The notes beneath the pieces are model-generated. The model did not search any database. It was not told the origin of the DNA and was given only the letters and a program-made list of their open reading frames with translations. The position numbers were made by a program, and so were the translations under genes. DNA of 64,000 nucleotides from Pyrocephalus nanus (Eukaryota > Chordata > Aves > Passeriformes > Tyrannidae), in assembly GCA_038380795.1 (NCBI GenBank), contig CM076264.1, positions 11,658,001 to 11,722,000 on the forward strand, read 5' to 3'. Within the stretch, counting starts at the first letter, position 1. The number at the start of each line of letters is the position of its first letter. Of this stretch, positions 49,212 to 61,429 are shown piece by piece.

Positions 49212-50483
49212 GGAAAATACAGGTATTTACACATGTGCACATGCTCTCTTTTGGAGATTTCTCTTTGGAAAGCTCTTACTGGAGAAGCTCTTCCTCACAC
49301 ATACAGCACACTGATCTGTACTTCAGTGAAAGCTGTACAGCTTTCTTTACAGCGACAAATACTGAAATGCTAAAAATAGATCAAGCTTTAAGAATCCCAG
49401 ATATTTTCAAATAACAAAGAGTGATTTATGTGAGCTCATTTTGCACTTTGACAAAATATAGAGGCGCTTTTGTACTATGATTAGCAAGGGTGCTGATGTC
49501 AGTTCGCTTGTCTAGCTTTAAGCTTTATTCTGCTGCTAAATTGTGCTTTGTACTGTAATCCAGAGAACCTTTGTATCTGCCTTATTAGTGTGTAGTTTAT
49601 GGAATTGCTTTTGTTTTTGAATATAATCTGTGCCAGTTTCAGTGAGTGTGACTCATTATAGGACTGAAATAAACGTTCACATATGCACTATGTGAAAACT
49701 CTGCAAAAATAGTAGCAGGTGCTGGTAGGCTAAATTCAGTGTTTTAAGTACTTTATAGTTGCTGTTTTGTAGCCTGGAGGGCTGCAAGGAAATTCCTTTA
49801 GCTGGTTGTTTTTTCTCAGTTTTAGAGGATCCTATTTACTCGTTAATGCTCAACAGAGATTATCAGAGTTGCTAAGAGCCTTCCACTCTTTAACATAGTA
49901 CTAGAAATAAACTTCCAGCAGAGGCACACCTGATCGGTACAGAGTTGGTGGGGTTTTTTGCATGGTGTTCTGTTGGTGTACAAATTATGAGACAAAACAC
50001 ATTGTGCTTCTCAACTGCTCTTGTCCCTCTCCTATCTCTAATCTCTTTCCTCCTGATTTCAGCTTTGAAAGTTTCATCTGAGTGACTGAAGACTGAGGTT
50101 AAAGATAAAGCCAGTTTTTGAAGCAGGAGAGTTTCGCAGTTTGGTTTGTAACAGTTATCTGTGACCAACCTTGCCTGGAGAGAGAGCCTCTGATACTGAC
50201 GTTTCCTGTTATCCCAGCATTTAAGTTGTCACTTGATTTGGAAACAGGAAACAAAACAAACTTTGCTAGTGTTTTTGGGTAGCTGTAAAACAGTGCTTAT
50301 CCAGCTGTGCTACTAGATTTTACCCACATTTGAAATCTAAATTTGAAGGGATTTCAGCTGTTATGTTTTCCATTTCTGTGTTTGAGTGTTCACCCAGTTA
50401 AACTTATTGCTACCATGGAAATAGTTCCTTGAGACTTTGACTTGATTCACACAGTTCAGCATTTAAAGGCAAAAGCTGTATTC

Positions 50484-50552
50484 ATAATAATATAATATAA
50501 TATACAATAAATATACTATGCATATATATTGTATGACTACAATAAATATACT
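50484..50552. repeat. AT-rich low-complexity segment with a 14-bp direct repeat
   Basis: (ATAAT)n-like start, then two copies of ACAATAAATATACT (50504-50517 and 50539-50552). Composition is almost purely A and T. Confidence 0.88.
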
Positions 50553-52380
50553 TGTTTTGTGAAGTATAGACGTTATCTTAAAATCAAATAACTTTTTGAG
50601 TGTTGGTAGTTGGAGAATGGATCATAAGCCTTAATTAAGCTGTCTGGCATTTTTCCCTTCCTCCTGTTTTCTGTATTATCTTTTCATAATAGCTTTCTAA
50701 GCTTGATACCCCAAAAAGGCATTCCCACTTCACAATGAGGGTTTTGTGAGTATCCAGGGCCAAGCTGACGATGCTAGTTCAGAGCTGGGAGATGGCAGTG
50801 CAGTTCTCCCTCTTTGTCCTTTGTCCTCCTTCCACTAGTTTGTTTGAAGGTAACAGCTATATAAAAATGAAATGGAAGCACTCTTGTGTCTCTGAATCTT
50901 GTCCTAACACATAGTAAGAAACACTTGTTTCAAAACCTACTCCCAGTGTGTAAGGACGTCACACATCTCGACCTCTTTTGGGACCATCCTTGCTGATTTC
51001 ATTCCTTTCCTTGGTTAGCCTACAACCAGAGCTGACCAAAAGGGAAATGCACTCACCTGTCTTATTTATGCATTTCTTCTGTTGGTTTTTATGATCCTCC
51101 AAAGGACTTGCTGACAACCTTTTTTGAATATCCCAAAGAAGCTTTAAATGGGGTGCCTTGGGGCACGGCGTGAGCCTGTGGTGTAACACTCAGGGACTTG
51201 GCTACTGCATTGATTTTTCCTGGTCTCTAACTTTGCTGGATAGTGTAAGAACAAATGGATGGCACAGTGATGGCTCCCCACTGTGCCTGGGCTCTGCTTT
51301 CAGATTTCTGACTCCACAGGCAGTGCAGCTCTTCTAGTGGGCAATGGCAGTACATCTGGTTTCTTCTGCTGTGCCCATTATCATGGACTTTGGGCACATA
51401 AAGGAGCTTGCAGCATAGAATGCTGTATTGCTGGTAGAGCTGAGGAACAAGTGGGGCAATAAAGTTGCTGTTGGAAACAACAGGACAGCTGTATGCAAAC
51501 CTTGTTTTCTTAGTTTGAGTTAACTAACCTTTGATGAGAAAAATGGCAGGTGATGGAGGCCCATGGGAATGAAAGGCCACTGAGGATTAGAAGTTAGAAG
51601 ATGAGGCAGTTTAGTTGTGCTTTTCTTTCAGACCAGCTGCTTTGTCTCTGCAGCATCAGGAGGGCTGGTGTAATAAGCACAGTGTCAGACTATCAAATAT
51701 ATTTCTTCTGTGGATGTACCTTCCCCAAAGACTGGCTTTATGTGGTAAAATTATAACATATGATCATTCTCTCCATCCTCGTCTCTCTAATGGTTTCAAA
51801 AAGAATAATGTAGCTCTTTTTCTGTGAGAAGTACTACTGTAGAAATATTATGAGGTTCTGAGTGCAGAGGTCCCCTGGCATCGAAACGAGTGTACAATGT
51901 GAGCATTGTCTGTTCTTTAAATGCAGGTCACTATTGTTGAGTGTCAGAGAAAAATTCAGTTAAAACGCGTCAGCCTGAAGCAACAGATATTGGAAACAAA
52001 ATGCTATGGAGCGCGTAAAAAATGTATTTTATTTTGTCTTCCCCACGCCTACAAGAGCTTCCTTCAGAGGCCTTTGTGTGGAGGTTTCCCCCTCCCCCCC
52101 TTTCCTGGTCCCCTTCCCCCTTTTTTTCTTTACTGGATTTTGTAAACAGTGATTTTATTTATATATCCACTTGTTATAAGCAAAGCTAAGAAATAAATTT
52201 TAAAATACAAATTCACTAAGCCTCAAGTCCACTGCTGTAACAATACCTAAGTAGATTGCATTAAATGTAGGTATCTAATGTGTGATCTCCTAAAATAATA
52301 ATTGAACTATTTATTATTACTTGGTTCAACCCAGGCTGATGCCATACACAAAAAGTAACAGTCTTAAAGTCTGATTTCTT

Positions 52381-52417
52381 CTAATTTTTCTCCCTTTTTT
52401 CTCTCTCCAATTTTCAG
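52381..52417 (+). promoter_or_regulatory. GAB1: 3' splice site of GAB1 intron 1
   Basis: A CTAAT branch-point match (A at 52384, 33 bases before the AG) is followed by an almost pure pyrimidine tract and TTTTCAG. The spacing and composition are those of a strong constitutive vertebrate acceptor. The branch-point choice is inferred. Confidence 0.85.
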
Positions 52418-52712
52418 GCATGGAAGAGAAGATGGTTTGTTCTTCGGAGCGGCCGTTTAACGGGGGATCCGGACGTGTTGGAATACTACAAAAATGACCA
52501 TGCCAAGAAGCCTATCCGTATTATTGACTTAAATTTGTGTCAACAAGTGGATGCTGGATTAACATTCAACAAAAAAGAGTTTGAAAACAGCTATATTTTT
52601 GATATCAACACTATAGACCGAGTTTTCTATTTGGTAGCAGACAGCGAGGAGGAGATGAATAAGTGGGTCCGATGTATCTGTGATATCTGTGGGTTCAACC
52701 CTACAGATGAGG
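52418..52712 (+). CDS. GAB1: GAB1 coding exon 2 (most of the PH domain)
   Basis: This exon encodes 98 residues plus one base of a split codon. It starts [10 protein letters not shown] and ends Gly-Phe-Asn-Pro-Thr-Asp-Glu. I recognise it as residues about 25-122 of GAB1, the docking adaptor that is recruited to membrane PIP3 and links MET/EGFR-type receptors to SHP2, PI3K and GRB2. The segment is the PH domain from its second strand to its C-terminal helix. The basic patch of the lipid-binding face is at exon residues 3-5 and 10-13. The near-invariant PH-helix tryptophan is exon residue 83, within the [12 protein letters not shown] motif. From memory of the human protein I see only a few conservative changes: Gln for Glu after LNLC, Val for Ile after TIDR, and Asp for Glu near the end. 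The frame is open throughout. It is bounded by a TTTTCAG acceptor and a GTAAGT donor. The first 24 residues lie in an exon outside the window. GAB2 and GAB3 share this fold but match less well. Confidence 0.97.
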
Positions 52713-52718
52713 GTAAGT
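52713..52718 (+). promoter_or_regulatory. GAB1: 5' splice site of GAB1 intron 2 (GTAAGT)
   Basis: GAGG|GTAAGT is a full consensus intronic donor. If it were not used, the frame would read seven more codons into the intron and stop at TGA (52733-52735), giving a PH-only protein. Confidence 0.92.
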
Positions 52719-54484
52719 TCTGTTGCTTTTTCTGAGAAGATGCAGTGCCTACATTCAAAGAATGTTTCAAAGATCAGATAACTATCTTTAGCTGGCATAT
52801 GTTTTAAAACTTGTATGCATTGGCCATGAAACTTCCGTGTTACTCTGAAAAAAGTAAGCAGAACCGAGGGGGATATTAAGAATTTGTTACAAATTGAGTG
52901 TGCCATGGAACTTGGATGACACTCTGCTGTTTTGCATGGCATTAGGTCTCGAGAACACAGGAAAAATCTTTAAGTAAAATCATGTGCAGCAGTAGATCAT
53001 CATAATCATCAAAGGAATCCCATTTGGTATAAAAACATATGGTTATGCAAGCAGGAATGAGTGCAAAATGTCAGGTTTCTAATATTACCATTTCTCCGTC
53101 TGCTTTGCAACTTGGGGGGAAAAAAATTCCACCCTCCACCAGCTGAAACAAACAAAAAATAACTTGTAGTTCTGCGCTATCCAGCTCTAATCCTACCAAA
53201 ATAGACATTTTGTGAAGGCAGCTTATAGGAAACAGGATGGTGTGTTTAATTCCTTACAAATACCTTGTGGCCATTGCTTGTCCTGAATCCATTCTTATTT
53301 ATTTACTTATTATTCCTGCATTCCTTGTGGAGATTAGTGGGTTGCATGACTTGCTGTAGCTCTGTGCACAGTCCCAAGAAAAGATTAAATAGGTGGTAAG
53401 AGGGTTATGAATAAGGCATGCCTGACTGAAGGGGCTAGAATTAAACCCTGCATTTTGCAGGATTGTGGATTGAGGGAGGTGAAGGGGAAAAGGGCTTGCA
53501 TCACTTCTGCTCTAGCCAAAAGTAACTGGAAAATATTGTGCTCTGAAGAGGGGTCCTTTTCTTTCTCGTTACTGCAGTTTTGAACTAAAACTTTGTCACG
53601 GAAACCTGATCTGTGAATTACCACTCAGATAGCAAATTCAGTGAAGGGTGCTTGTTTTGACAGTTCCAGCATATTTTCATGGCATCCTGAACATACCCAA
53701 GACCACCCACAGCACGTTTCTAAGAGCGATTGCCGGGTGATTCAGTGTTCAGTCTGCCAGGCATCCCTTGCCTACGGGAGAGGGGTGGGCAGGTGGTTGC
53801 CTTTCAGTGAATAACACACAAGTGCACCAGTGCATCTGTAGGCTGGAGGTGCACAGAAGTCGTAGGTTCTGGGGACAAACTAGGATTTTGGGAAACGTGT
53901 TAAACTGGCAGCTCTTTGGCAGAGCACGAAGGAGCTTGTGTCTGTTGTGTGGAAGGGAGAGGTAGAGTCCCCTCAAAACTGTGAGGCCTTTCCTCTGAGG
54001 GCTGATTTATTGCTAATCTTTAATTTTCTGTTGATGATTACAACATCTGCTGTTGAACTGAAGGTGAAACACACTATGGATGTGGAGAGGTCTAACTGTG
54101 CCATCATAGACCATCTGGACCAAAACTGGTTTTTGCTCCAGTCAACTGTATTGGTAAATTATCCCCATTGTGCTTTCACTGCATTTTAGCTTTGGCTGGA
54201 TTATTCCAACACCTTTACTTAACACAACTGACAGTTGACAGTACTGTCTGTTTTATGGCTTTAGTAACGTCTTACAATGAGTTGAGGAAGAATTTAAAAA
54301 AGGAAAGTGGGAAAATGAGTTGCTGAGTGTTTATTGCCAAGTTCTTATTTTTCCAAGATGAATCTTCCTACTAGTGGAAGAGCAAGTCATAAATGTACTT
54401 TATAAAATCTGTGTTAACCTGCAGTTTATTTTGAGAAGTTAAAGAATAGGAGAGGTTCAGGCAGTAAAAAAGCACTATTAATAT

Positions 54485-55020
54485 GCTCTTGTGAGAACCC
54501 GCTTGGAGTATGCATACGGTTCTGGTGTCCCCAACATAAGAAGGACATGGAACTACTGGAGCAAGTCCAGAGGAGGGCCATGAAGTTAATAAGAGGACTG
54601 GAGCACCTGCCCTATGGAAACAGGCTGAGAAAGTTGGGGCTGTTCAGCCTGGAGAAGAGAAGATTGCATGGAAACATCACAGAAACCTTTCAGTATCTGA
54701 AGGGACCTGCAGGGAAGCTGGAGAGGGACTCTTCATCAGGATCTGTAGTGATGGGACAAGGAATAATAGATAGTAGCTGAAAGAGGAGAAATTTAGGCTG
54801 GATGTATGAAAGAAATTCTTTACTGTGAGGGTGGTGAGGCACTGAGAGAGGTTACCCAGGGAGGTTGCAGTTCCTCCAATCCTGGCAGTGTTCAAAGCCA
54901 GGTTGGATAAGGCCTTGAGCAATCTGGTCTAGTGGGACGTATCCCTGCCTATGGCAGAGGTGGGACTAGATGATCTTAAAGGTCCATTCCAACCCCTTAA
55001 CATTCTATGATTCTATGATT
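54485..55020 (+). mobile_element. CR1 LINE 3' end fragment with ORF2 C-terminal remnant
   Basis: From about 54485 (CTTGGAGTATGCATACGGTT) to the 3' tail CATTCTATGATTCTATGATT at 55020. Positions 54547-54780 read MELLEQVQRRAMKLIRG...LPYGNRLRKLGLFSLEKRRL, the CR1 ORF2 C-terminal sequence, before the frame decays. Downstream blocks (GGTTGGATAAGGCCTTGAGC, TAGATGATCTTAAAGGTCC) are diagnostic CR1 3' sequence. It has the same orientation as GAB1. The intact double tail repeat suggests a comparatively young copy. Confidence 0.95.
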
Positions 55021-58000
55021 TTAGTCTTGAACTAAACAAAATGAGTGTATGGGGCATAACCAATCTCCCCTTTAGCCTGTGGAAGCAGAGGATAATTTTC
55101 TTTGAAACTGGACAAAATGTCTCTTGTCAGACTGGTTAAGGGCTGTGTTATGAGAGGATTGTCACTGGCATCCTTTGCTCCATCAAGGACTAGGAGCACC
55201 ACTGCCTGATTGCTCCTGCTGATGTTTGTTTGAAAGCCCAGGCCTGTTGCTTCCTTGGATTTACAAAGGCAAAAGTTACAAGTTGTGGTGGCTAATGCTA
55301 TTAGAAAACGAATATGGAGTTGTTATTTTGGTGTTGGGGGGGAATGAGGGACAAAGAGTTGTGGTAAATGTAGATAGACCAAAAAAATAAAGATCACTTC
55401 AGAGTAGCTGTGAGCTGCTCTTTTCATACTTAGTGAAGACTCAGAGATTCCTATGATGCTAAGTTTGTGTTTATTGTGTAAAAATTATTTTGAGCACTCA
55501 TTTTTACCTAATGCTTTGCTGGAACCTTCCAACTAGAAATTGATCTATGCCTGTGAAATCTCTTAATTGTGGAGATCTGCAGTGTTACATTTGTATTTGG
55601 ACATGGATAACTTTATGTTCTTCAGTCATTATTACAAGCCACTGAGTCTCCAGATTTCTGATTGCATCATAGTATAGTGTAACCTGTAATGATTGCATTA
55701 CAATTACAATATATGCAATACATGGCTTTTTATAGAGAGTTTCTTTTAAGAAAGGGTTCACAATGGTTTAGGTATTTTAAACTTAAAGCAAGACAGAAAC
55801 ATGAAGGAATTTTTTCTCCTTTTAAATAAGGTAAATAATTCTTTCACTTTCAAAATTTCTGGGTACTTGTTATGTTTTCTTCAGCTGGTGCTTCATTTTT
55901 CATTTGTTTTCAAGTGTAAATGTTGTTTCTGTAGCATCTTTCTTTTTAAAATGTACATGCAAAGGTGGGGGAAGCGACACATGAACATGGGGTTTAGTTT
56001 TACCTCAGAGCTTCATATTGCACTTTTAGCATTCATATTCTGTCTCTAAGGTTGTAATATTATAAGTCATCTGGAAGTTAAAATGGAACTATAAACAAAA
56101 ATGTGTCATCAGTGTTTTGTGTGCTTTGAAGTCCAGCGAGAGACGTTATGGGATGAGGAGACCCATAAATGGACCTAGGAAGTGTCTGTTCTCTGCTGAA
56201 ATACTGTGGCCTGAACTTTCAGAAGGATGGAGAGAAAAGTTTAAAGAAAGGTAGAAATAATAGGAAATGGATTTTTTTTAAAGTGATTGATGAGAAGAAG
56301 GTTGAAGGATTTTTTTTTTTCCCCTGGGAAGAAAATACTGAGGGAAGAACTGACTTTCAAAGAAAAACCTGTGAATAAGCAGGACATGGATTAGTTGTTA
56401 TCTGAAGAGAGAAGTTGTTTTTCTCTCAGTGAATGATGTAACAATAAAGAAAACCCTTCTAAGGATATTTAAGCACAGGCTGTGAAAGCCCTTCCCTAGA
56501 ATTCAGTAGGCATCTGTGATGAATGTTCTATACGTGATCCAGCTCCATGTTTCTGTAATTTAGTGAATTGCATGCTTGACAGAGCAAGGGAAGGAGGAAA
56601 TAATCTTACTATATGCAAACATGTTACTTGCATGTATTTATTTGAATAAAGATAGCAATAGCAAAGTAAACCAGAAGAAATAACAAGGCAAAGCAGAAGG
56701 GAAAAAAAAAAAAGGGAAGAACAAGACATTGAAATCTACTATTACATTTACACAAATAATTACATGTGGTAAAGAAAGTTTGTCATCAGAAGGACCGTAC
56801 TTTGAAGGAGCTGCAACTTTTTTCACACACGGCACTTTCAAAGTCTGCAGTGTTTTGTGTTCAGGCAGCTGCTATCTGCTATGTGCCTTTCATGCCTTCT
56901 GCCTTTGGGACAATTTTTTTTGGAGAACCATGCATTTTTCATCGTGTTCTGATAATCCATGCACTGCAGGTTGATCACAGCTAGGCTGCAGTATCAGTGA
57001 CAGGATGAACATAACTTCACCTTGCCATCCTGGCTCCTTGCATTCTCTCCAGTGCTGCACTGTGTTGATCTCCATCTCTGATCAGGATATCCCTGTGCTG
57101 CCTGTAACACGTGTGGAACAGAAAACAGGCTCTGCCAGTAAGAGCTTACTGTCTGCAGTAAATCAGCACAGGAGCAAACAAGGTGTCTTTGACCATTGTG
57201 ACAGTATTAGTGCCTCAGGTGTTGGACTGTTGCTGAGCCCTGGGCTTTTTTCAGAAGAAATTTTCAGGAGGTCTTTGATAAGTAGTGGACATTGGAGGTG
57301 AAGGGTCTGCCTGTAAGAAATAAAAAATGTTGTTCTTTGACAGTTTAACAAGTGGATAACGGAGGCTGGAACACTTGGCAAATCAAAATCGCCATCCCTA
57401 TGGCATAGGAAGAATAGTAGAGACCTTGGTCATGAAAGGATTCAAAAGTAAGGACAGATAGATGAAGGGAGGGAGGCTCTGGAGGAGCATAAAGGGACGT
57501 GCAGTAACAGAGAAATAAGCTTAAAAAATTTTTGCAACAAGTTAACACCATGGGGATGATATACCTAGGGATAAGTTGAGGGGTTTTTGTATATCTTCCA
57601 CATGATTTACTAGGAACAATGTTGGCTGACATGCCAGAAGGATAAGTGACTGGTGACATGGAGTGCGGTAAAGAATAGCATAAAAGGACTGAGTTAAGCG
57701 TTAGGAGAGAGACCCTCCAGAGAAGGACCGTGGGTCTATTCTCTTGAAAGTAAGGCAGTAGGTTTAGAGGGAATAGTGGCACAGGGGCATCTCTTTTCTG
57801 GAGGCTTTTTTGGTTGTTTCTTTGAGTGAGTAAAGTTTCAGGGATAATGGCCACTGACATATATAAACATGATTTTTTATTTTTTTTTAAGGATGGAATT
57901 CCTGAGAAGTGAGGATGGACTGTGATGATATTAGAGTTATGTGGCAGAATTGCATAGGAATAATCAAATTTTTGATAGAGGTGGTAGCTGGTGGCTCAAG

Positions 58001-58431
58001 AGCTGAGTAAAGGGAGGCAAAGCTGAGATGATCATTGCCTGTTATCTAAAGGAGAAAGAGAAGACAGCAGAGAGGACTAAAATGTCTTCAGCTTCAGATG
58101 ATGTGTTAAAAGGATAGATGGTTAAGTGAGATGATGGTGAATAGAGCACAAAATTTGCAACTGTAGGTCTTCTCTTGCAAGATGTGAGGAAAAAATACAT
58201 CTATTTAAAAGATAATGTGCTATCAGGGGTACAATCAAAGTCTTAATCTTGAGTGTTTGGGGTTATTATCTTAAGCTGCCAGCTGCATGTAACAGAAGTT
58301 CACATGGAAGGTGATTCTGCTCTTCCTTGAGGAAAAAGGAACTGAATCTATTATGCCTAGATAATTAACTTCATTTTCCCTGGTTCCTGCTGGACACCTT
58401 TTGTGCTGCTAACACCACCTGATGAGTCCCT

Positions 58432-58463
58432 GGGAGAAGGGGGCTGCAGGGAGGTGGGGTGGG
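58432..58463 (+). other. G-quadruplex motif on the sense strand (intron 2)
   Basis: Five G-runs of three or more (58432-58434, 58439-58443, 58449-58451, 58456-58459, 58461-58463). It sits in a small GC-rich patch at 58.39-58.63 kb. Confidence 0.65.
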
Positions 58464-59557
58464 AACTTGTTCTACAGATTGCGCACTCTCAAGCTGTGAG
58501 GTGCTGGGAGGCAGGCACAGGGATGCTCTCAGTCCCAGGCACGGTGCGGGAGCCCCAGCTGGGAAAACTCACCAGGTGGTCAGAGAACCATGGCTCTGCT
58601 GCGGAGAGCTCTGGGCCTTGTCAGAGAAGAAAAAAAACATCCCAAGTGTTTTAATGTGGTGGGCTGCACTGTTTCTCTTCACAAGCAGCTACAGAAGTTA
58701 GTCTGTAACAGGGCTCCTTGATTATTTTTCCTGTGTCACCCCGCCTGTGAGCCATCTGAGGATGGAGAGAACAGGCTACAGATGTGTTTTTTTTTCTTTT
58801 TTCTCCTTTTGAATGACCAGTCTTCAAAAGAAAATTGCAGGTAGAGAGGGGGAATAACTTCTGAGTGGAAATGCTTCTGGTATTTTCAAATCTTAAATGG
58901 GTAACCGGAAGTGTAGCTTAAAATTACGTATGAACTGCAGATAACTACTAAGTACTAGATTTTAGGTGTTATCTCTGAAAGCTGAAAACTTCTGCGTGTG
59001 ATAGGAACCTGGTCATGTTTCTGATTCGGATGCAGGAGGCAGAGTTGTCCAAAGCATAACGTACAATGAGCTCATTAGTGTGCTTTGGGATATCACGTTT
59101 GTCTTCAGAAAACGAGAGATACTGTGAGATTACATTAAACTAAGGAAACAAACTCATTAAATGCACAGGAACTTTTAAATAAAGTATTTTAAAAGATCAT
59201 CTCTGGGTATAGCAGGAAGGTTCCTAATTGAGGTTTGCTGCATAGATTTCATATGGGCTGCAAGCCGATCGCTTATGCCGAAAACCAAAGCCAGGCTCTT
59301 GTGTCTGTGCACCCTCTGGGCTGGGTCTGGCTCACACCTATTGACTCAGTGTGTGAGCAGAGCAAGTGCCTGTCTGTCTGTGTGCCCTCAGCGTACATGT
59401 GCTTGTGCTCTGGGCAGGCACATCAGACATGTGGCCCTTTGATTCCAGGATCTTTCACTTGAGACCACGGAGAGGCTGACGCTAGAGGAAGCTCCAGCAG
59501 TGTATTTCAGGATGTATCAGGTTAAGTAACAGAGATAACGACTTGACAGACCTAATT

Positions 59558-59625
59558 TAAAACAAACAAACAAAAAACAAGTACACATTCCCCAACAAAA
59601 ACCCCTAAGAAAACAGCAAAAAGTT
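59558..59625. repeat. A-rich (CAAA)n tract
   Basis: AAAACAAACAAACAAAAAAC, a short insert, then CCCCAACAAAAACCCC. Confidence 0.9.
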
Positions 59626-60059
59626 CTTTTAAGGTTTAAACTGAAGCTATGAAGTTTTTGTAATTTTATAAAGGCTCCTACTGTTGTATCTGTAAATTTT
59701 TGCTCAAAGTTATTACTTTGACATTTTGTTGGCCATTAATTATTTTAATAACATCCACATCATAGCAAATGGATTGAATGAAGTATCTGAGAAGAATAGA
59801 AGAATCATGCCACTGCATATCTGTTGCTGATTCACTGTTCCAGTGGGAAAATCCCATTTCTGTTTTCATGTTTCTACCTACGAGCTGCAAAGAATGCATT
59901 TTCTTACTTTGATTGCAATTTTGACATTTAAAGAAATGCTTGCTGTAATGAGGCCTCTGTGTTTTGTTCACTATGAGAACATTCTAAGTATTTACATAAT
60001 TAGAATTTTAAGAGACTATATATCATAGTCTAGAAAACAATTTAAATTTTGCTTTCATT

Positions 60060-60096
60060 AAAAAAAAAAAACAAACCCCAAACAAAACACAAACCT
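60060..60096. repeat. Poly-A / A-C tract
   Basis: Twelve A, then CAAACCCCAAACAAAACACAAAC. Confidence 0.93.
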
Positions 60097-60956
60097 AATC
60101 CTAAATGGAAACTCCCACACTCAAATGTTTTAGGTTGTCCACAAAGCACAGATATAGGAACTTGTGCAATAAAGAAGCTTTATATAGTTAAGAAGGAAGA
60201 AAGGGAAGCCTTTTATTATTCTTATTCAGGAAATACTCTTTTTATCTTATTTATTTTATGAAATGCAGAAATGATTATGAGGGAAAAACTATAAATTCTA
60301 GCGAAGATGATGCCTGTAACTGCTCTTAACAAATCAACTGAGAACAGATAAAACTCTTGCCCTGTTTTGAGAAAGCTGCTTGTTCTAGCTGTACTGAATG
60401 TAGGAATTATAAAAACAAAATAGGATTCTTGTTAGACTCATTTGCATGTTAAATATTCTGGCTGTTTTTCCAGCTCCCAGTTATTTCAAAGCAGTCCGAG
60501 TGTCTGAGCTCTGGGAACAAACCAAATGATTTACAACGCTCTTTGGTGTGCAGATGACCCCTTCCCTAAAAATCTGCTAGTCCAAAGTGGAGCAAGTTGT
60601 TGATTGTACTCTTTGAAATCATAATAGGCTGCTGGGAGAGAAACTTTCCTTCATATCAGCTTCAGAAGTACGTGGCTAAAGAGAACATTTGAGGGGGTAC
60701 AGATAGGCAAACAATGTTCATTTGCTCAGTGGTGAAAGCTTTAACATGCCTGTTTTCTTTGTAGTCAGATTTGAAATTCCATCAATGCATAAAGCAAATA
60801 CGAAGTAGCCCAGCATGAAGTGCTTTAGACTAAATTCACTTGCTCTTTAAATCAGGCATGAGCCCACACTATTTAACACATACAAAATGCCTGTGTGAGG
60901 ATGAATTTCAGATCAGAAATTTGGTATTTTAATAGTTTAATGCTCTATCTACTGGG

Positions 60957-61010
60957 AAAAAAAAATTAAAAAAATCAACCAAACCACACACAAATTCCAC
61001 AACACATCCA
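60957..61010. repeat. A-rich / A-C tract
   Basis: A-run, then AATCAACCAAACCACACACA and CACAACACATCC. Confidence 0.88.
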
Positions 61011-61429
61011 TAGGAGGATCAGGGATTTTTATCAAGTGGTATCTGTGTCAAAAGAAATTAGGCAGCTCATCAGAAGGAAGATGTCCCTAACAATCCATTA
61101 ACATTAATGGGCTCAAAATCCTTGCTCAGAGAACAGACCATGAAATTTCTAGACAGGTGAACAGCATCACTTCTAATATTCAGTAACAATCGAAAGGCAA
61201 AGGTTGAGATAGGAATAGAATGAATTATTGTTATGTCTTTGTAAATCAGTAAGAGTGTCTCAGACCTTTCTCTGTGCTTTTTATGCGAGAGTTAGTTTCC
61301 TTTCTCAGGAAAAGAAAAATAATAGAGCTAGGAAAGGTGAGGGTGAAAGGAAACCAGATCTGCAATGAAATCGCTTCTGTACCAGGAAAATTAAGCAGCA
61401 CCAACTCAGTAAAACTGTGACAAAGTTGT

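Larger units (their letters stand above)
43612..52380. other. Intron 1 segment before exon 2, A-rich tracts and purine-rich DNA, no gene seen
   Basis: 44.56-45.35 kb is strongly purine-rich on the + strand. A-rich tracts dominate 46.4-49.2 kb and an AT-rich stretch lies at 50.5 kb. A pyrimidine-rich block (52088-52130, with C5, C7, C4 and C5 runs) lies about 290 bp before exon 2. I see no exon between it and exon 2. Confidence 0.7.
1..52417 (+). other. GAB1: GAB1 intron 1, 3' portion (at least 52.4 kb)
   Basis: Everything upstream of the exon 2 acceptor belongs to the large first intron if exon 1 lies upstream. I found no sequence that could encode the GAB1 N-terminus (Met-Ser-Gly-Gly-Glu... 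SGWLRK...) in any frame, and no CpG island like that expected at its promoter. The intron is phase 0, because exon 2 begins with a complete Ala codon. Its contents are listed separately: three CR1 fragments, one solo LTR, simple repeats, G-rich motifs and a few CpG-enriched segments. A nested unrelated gene or lncRNA cannot be excluded from sequence alone, but no ORF supports one. Confidence 0.85.
55021..61429. other. Intron 2 segment, unique and purine-rich DNA, no gene seen
   Basis: 57.35-58.2 kb is purine-rich on the + strand and gives a 171-codon ORF on the minus strand (57345-57860) rich in Leu, Ser and Pro. I see no domain in it. A GC-rich patch at 58.39-58.63 kb and A-rich tracts at 59.56, 60.06 and 60.96 kb complete the segment. 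Confidence 0.65.

Noticed and set aside
51926..52145. Possible extra exon upstream of exon 2 (acceptor ATGCAG at 51926)
   Set aside because: The frame ends in composition-driven Pro/Phe-rich sequence, no good donor follows, and nothing matches GAB1 or a known PH N-terminus.
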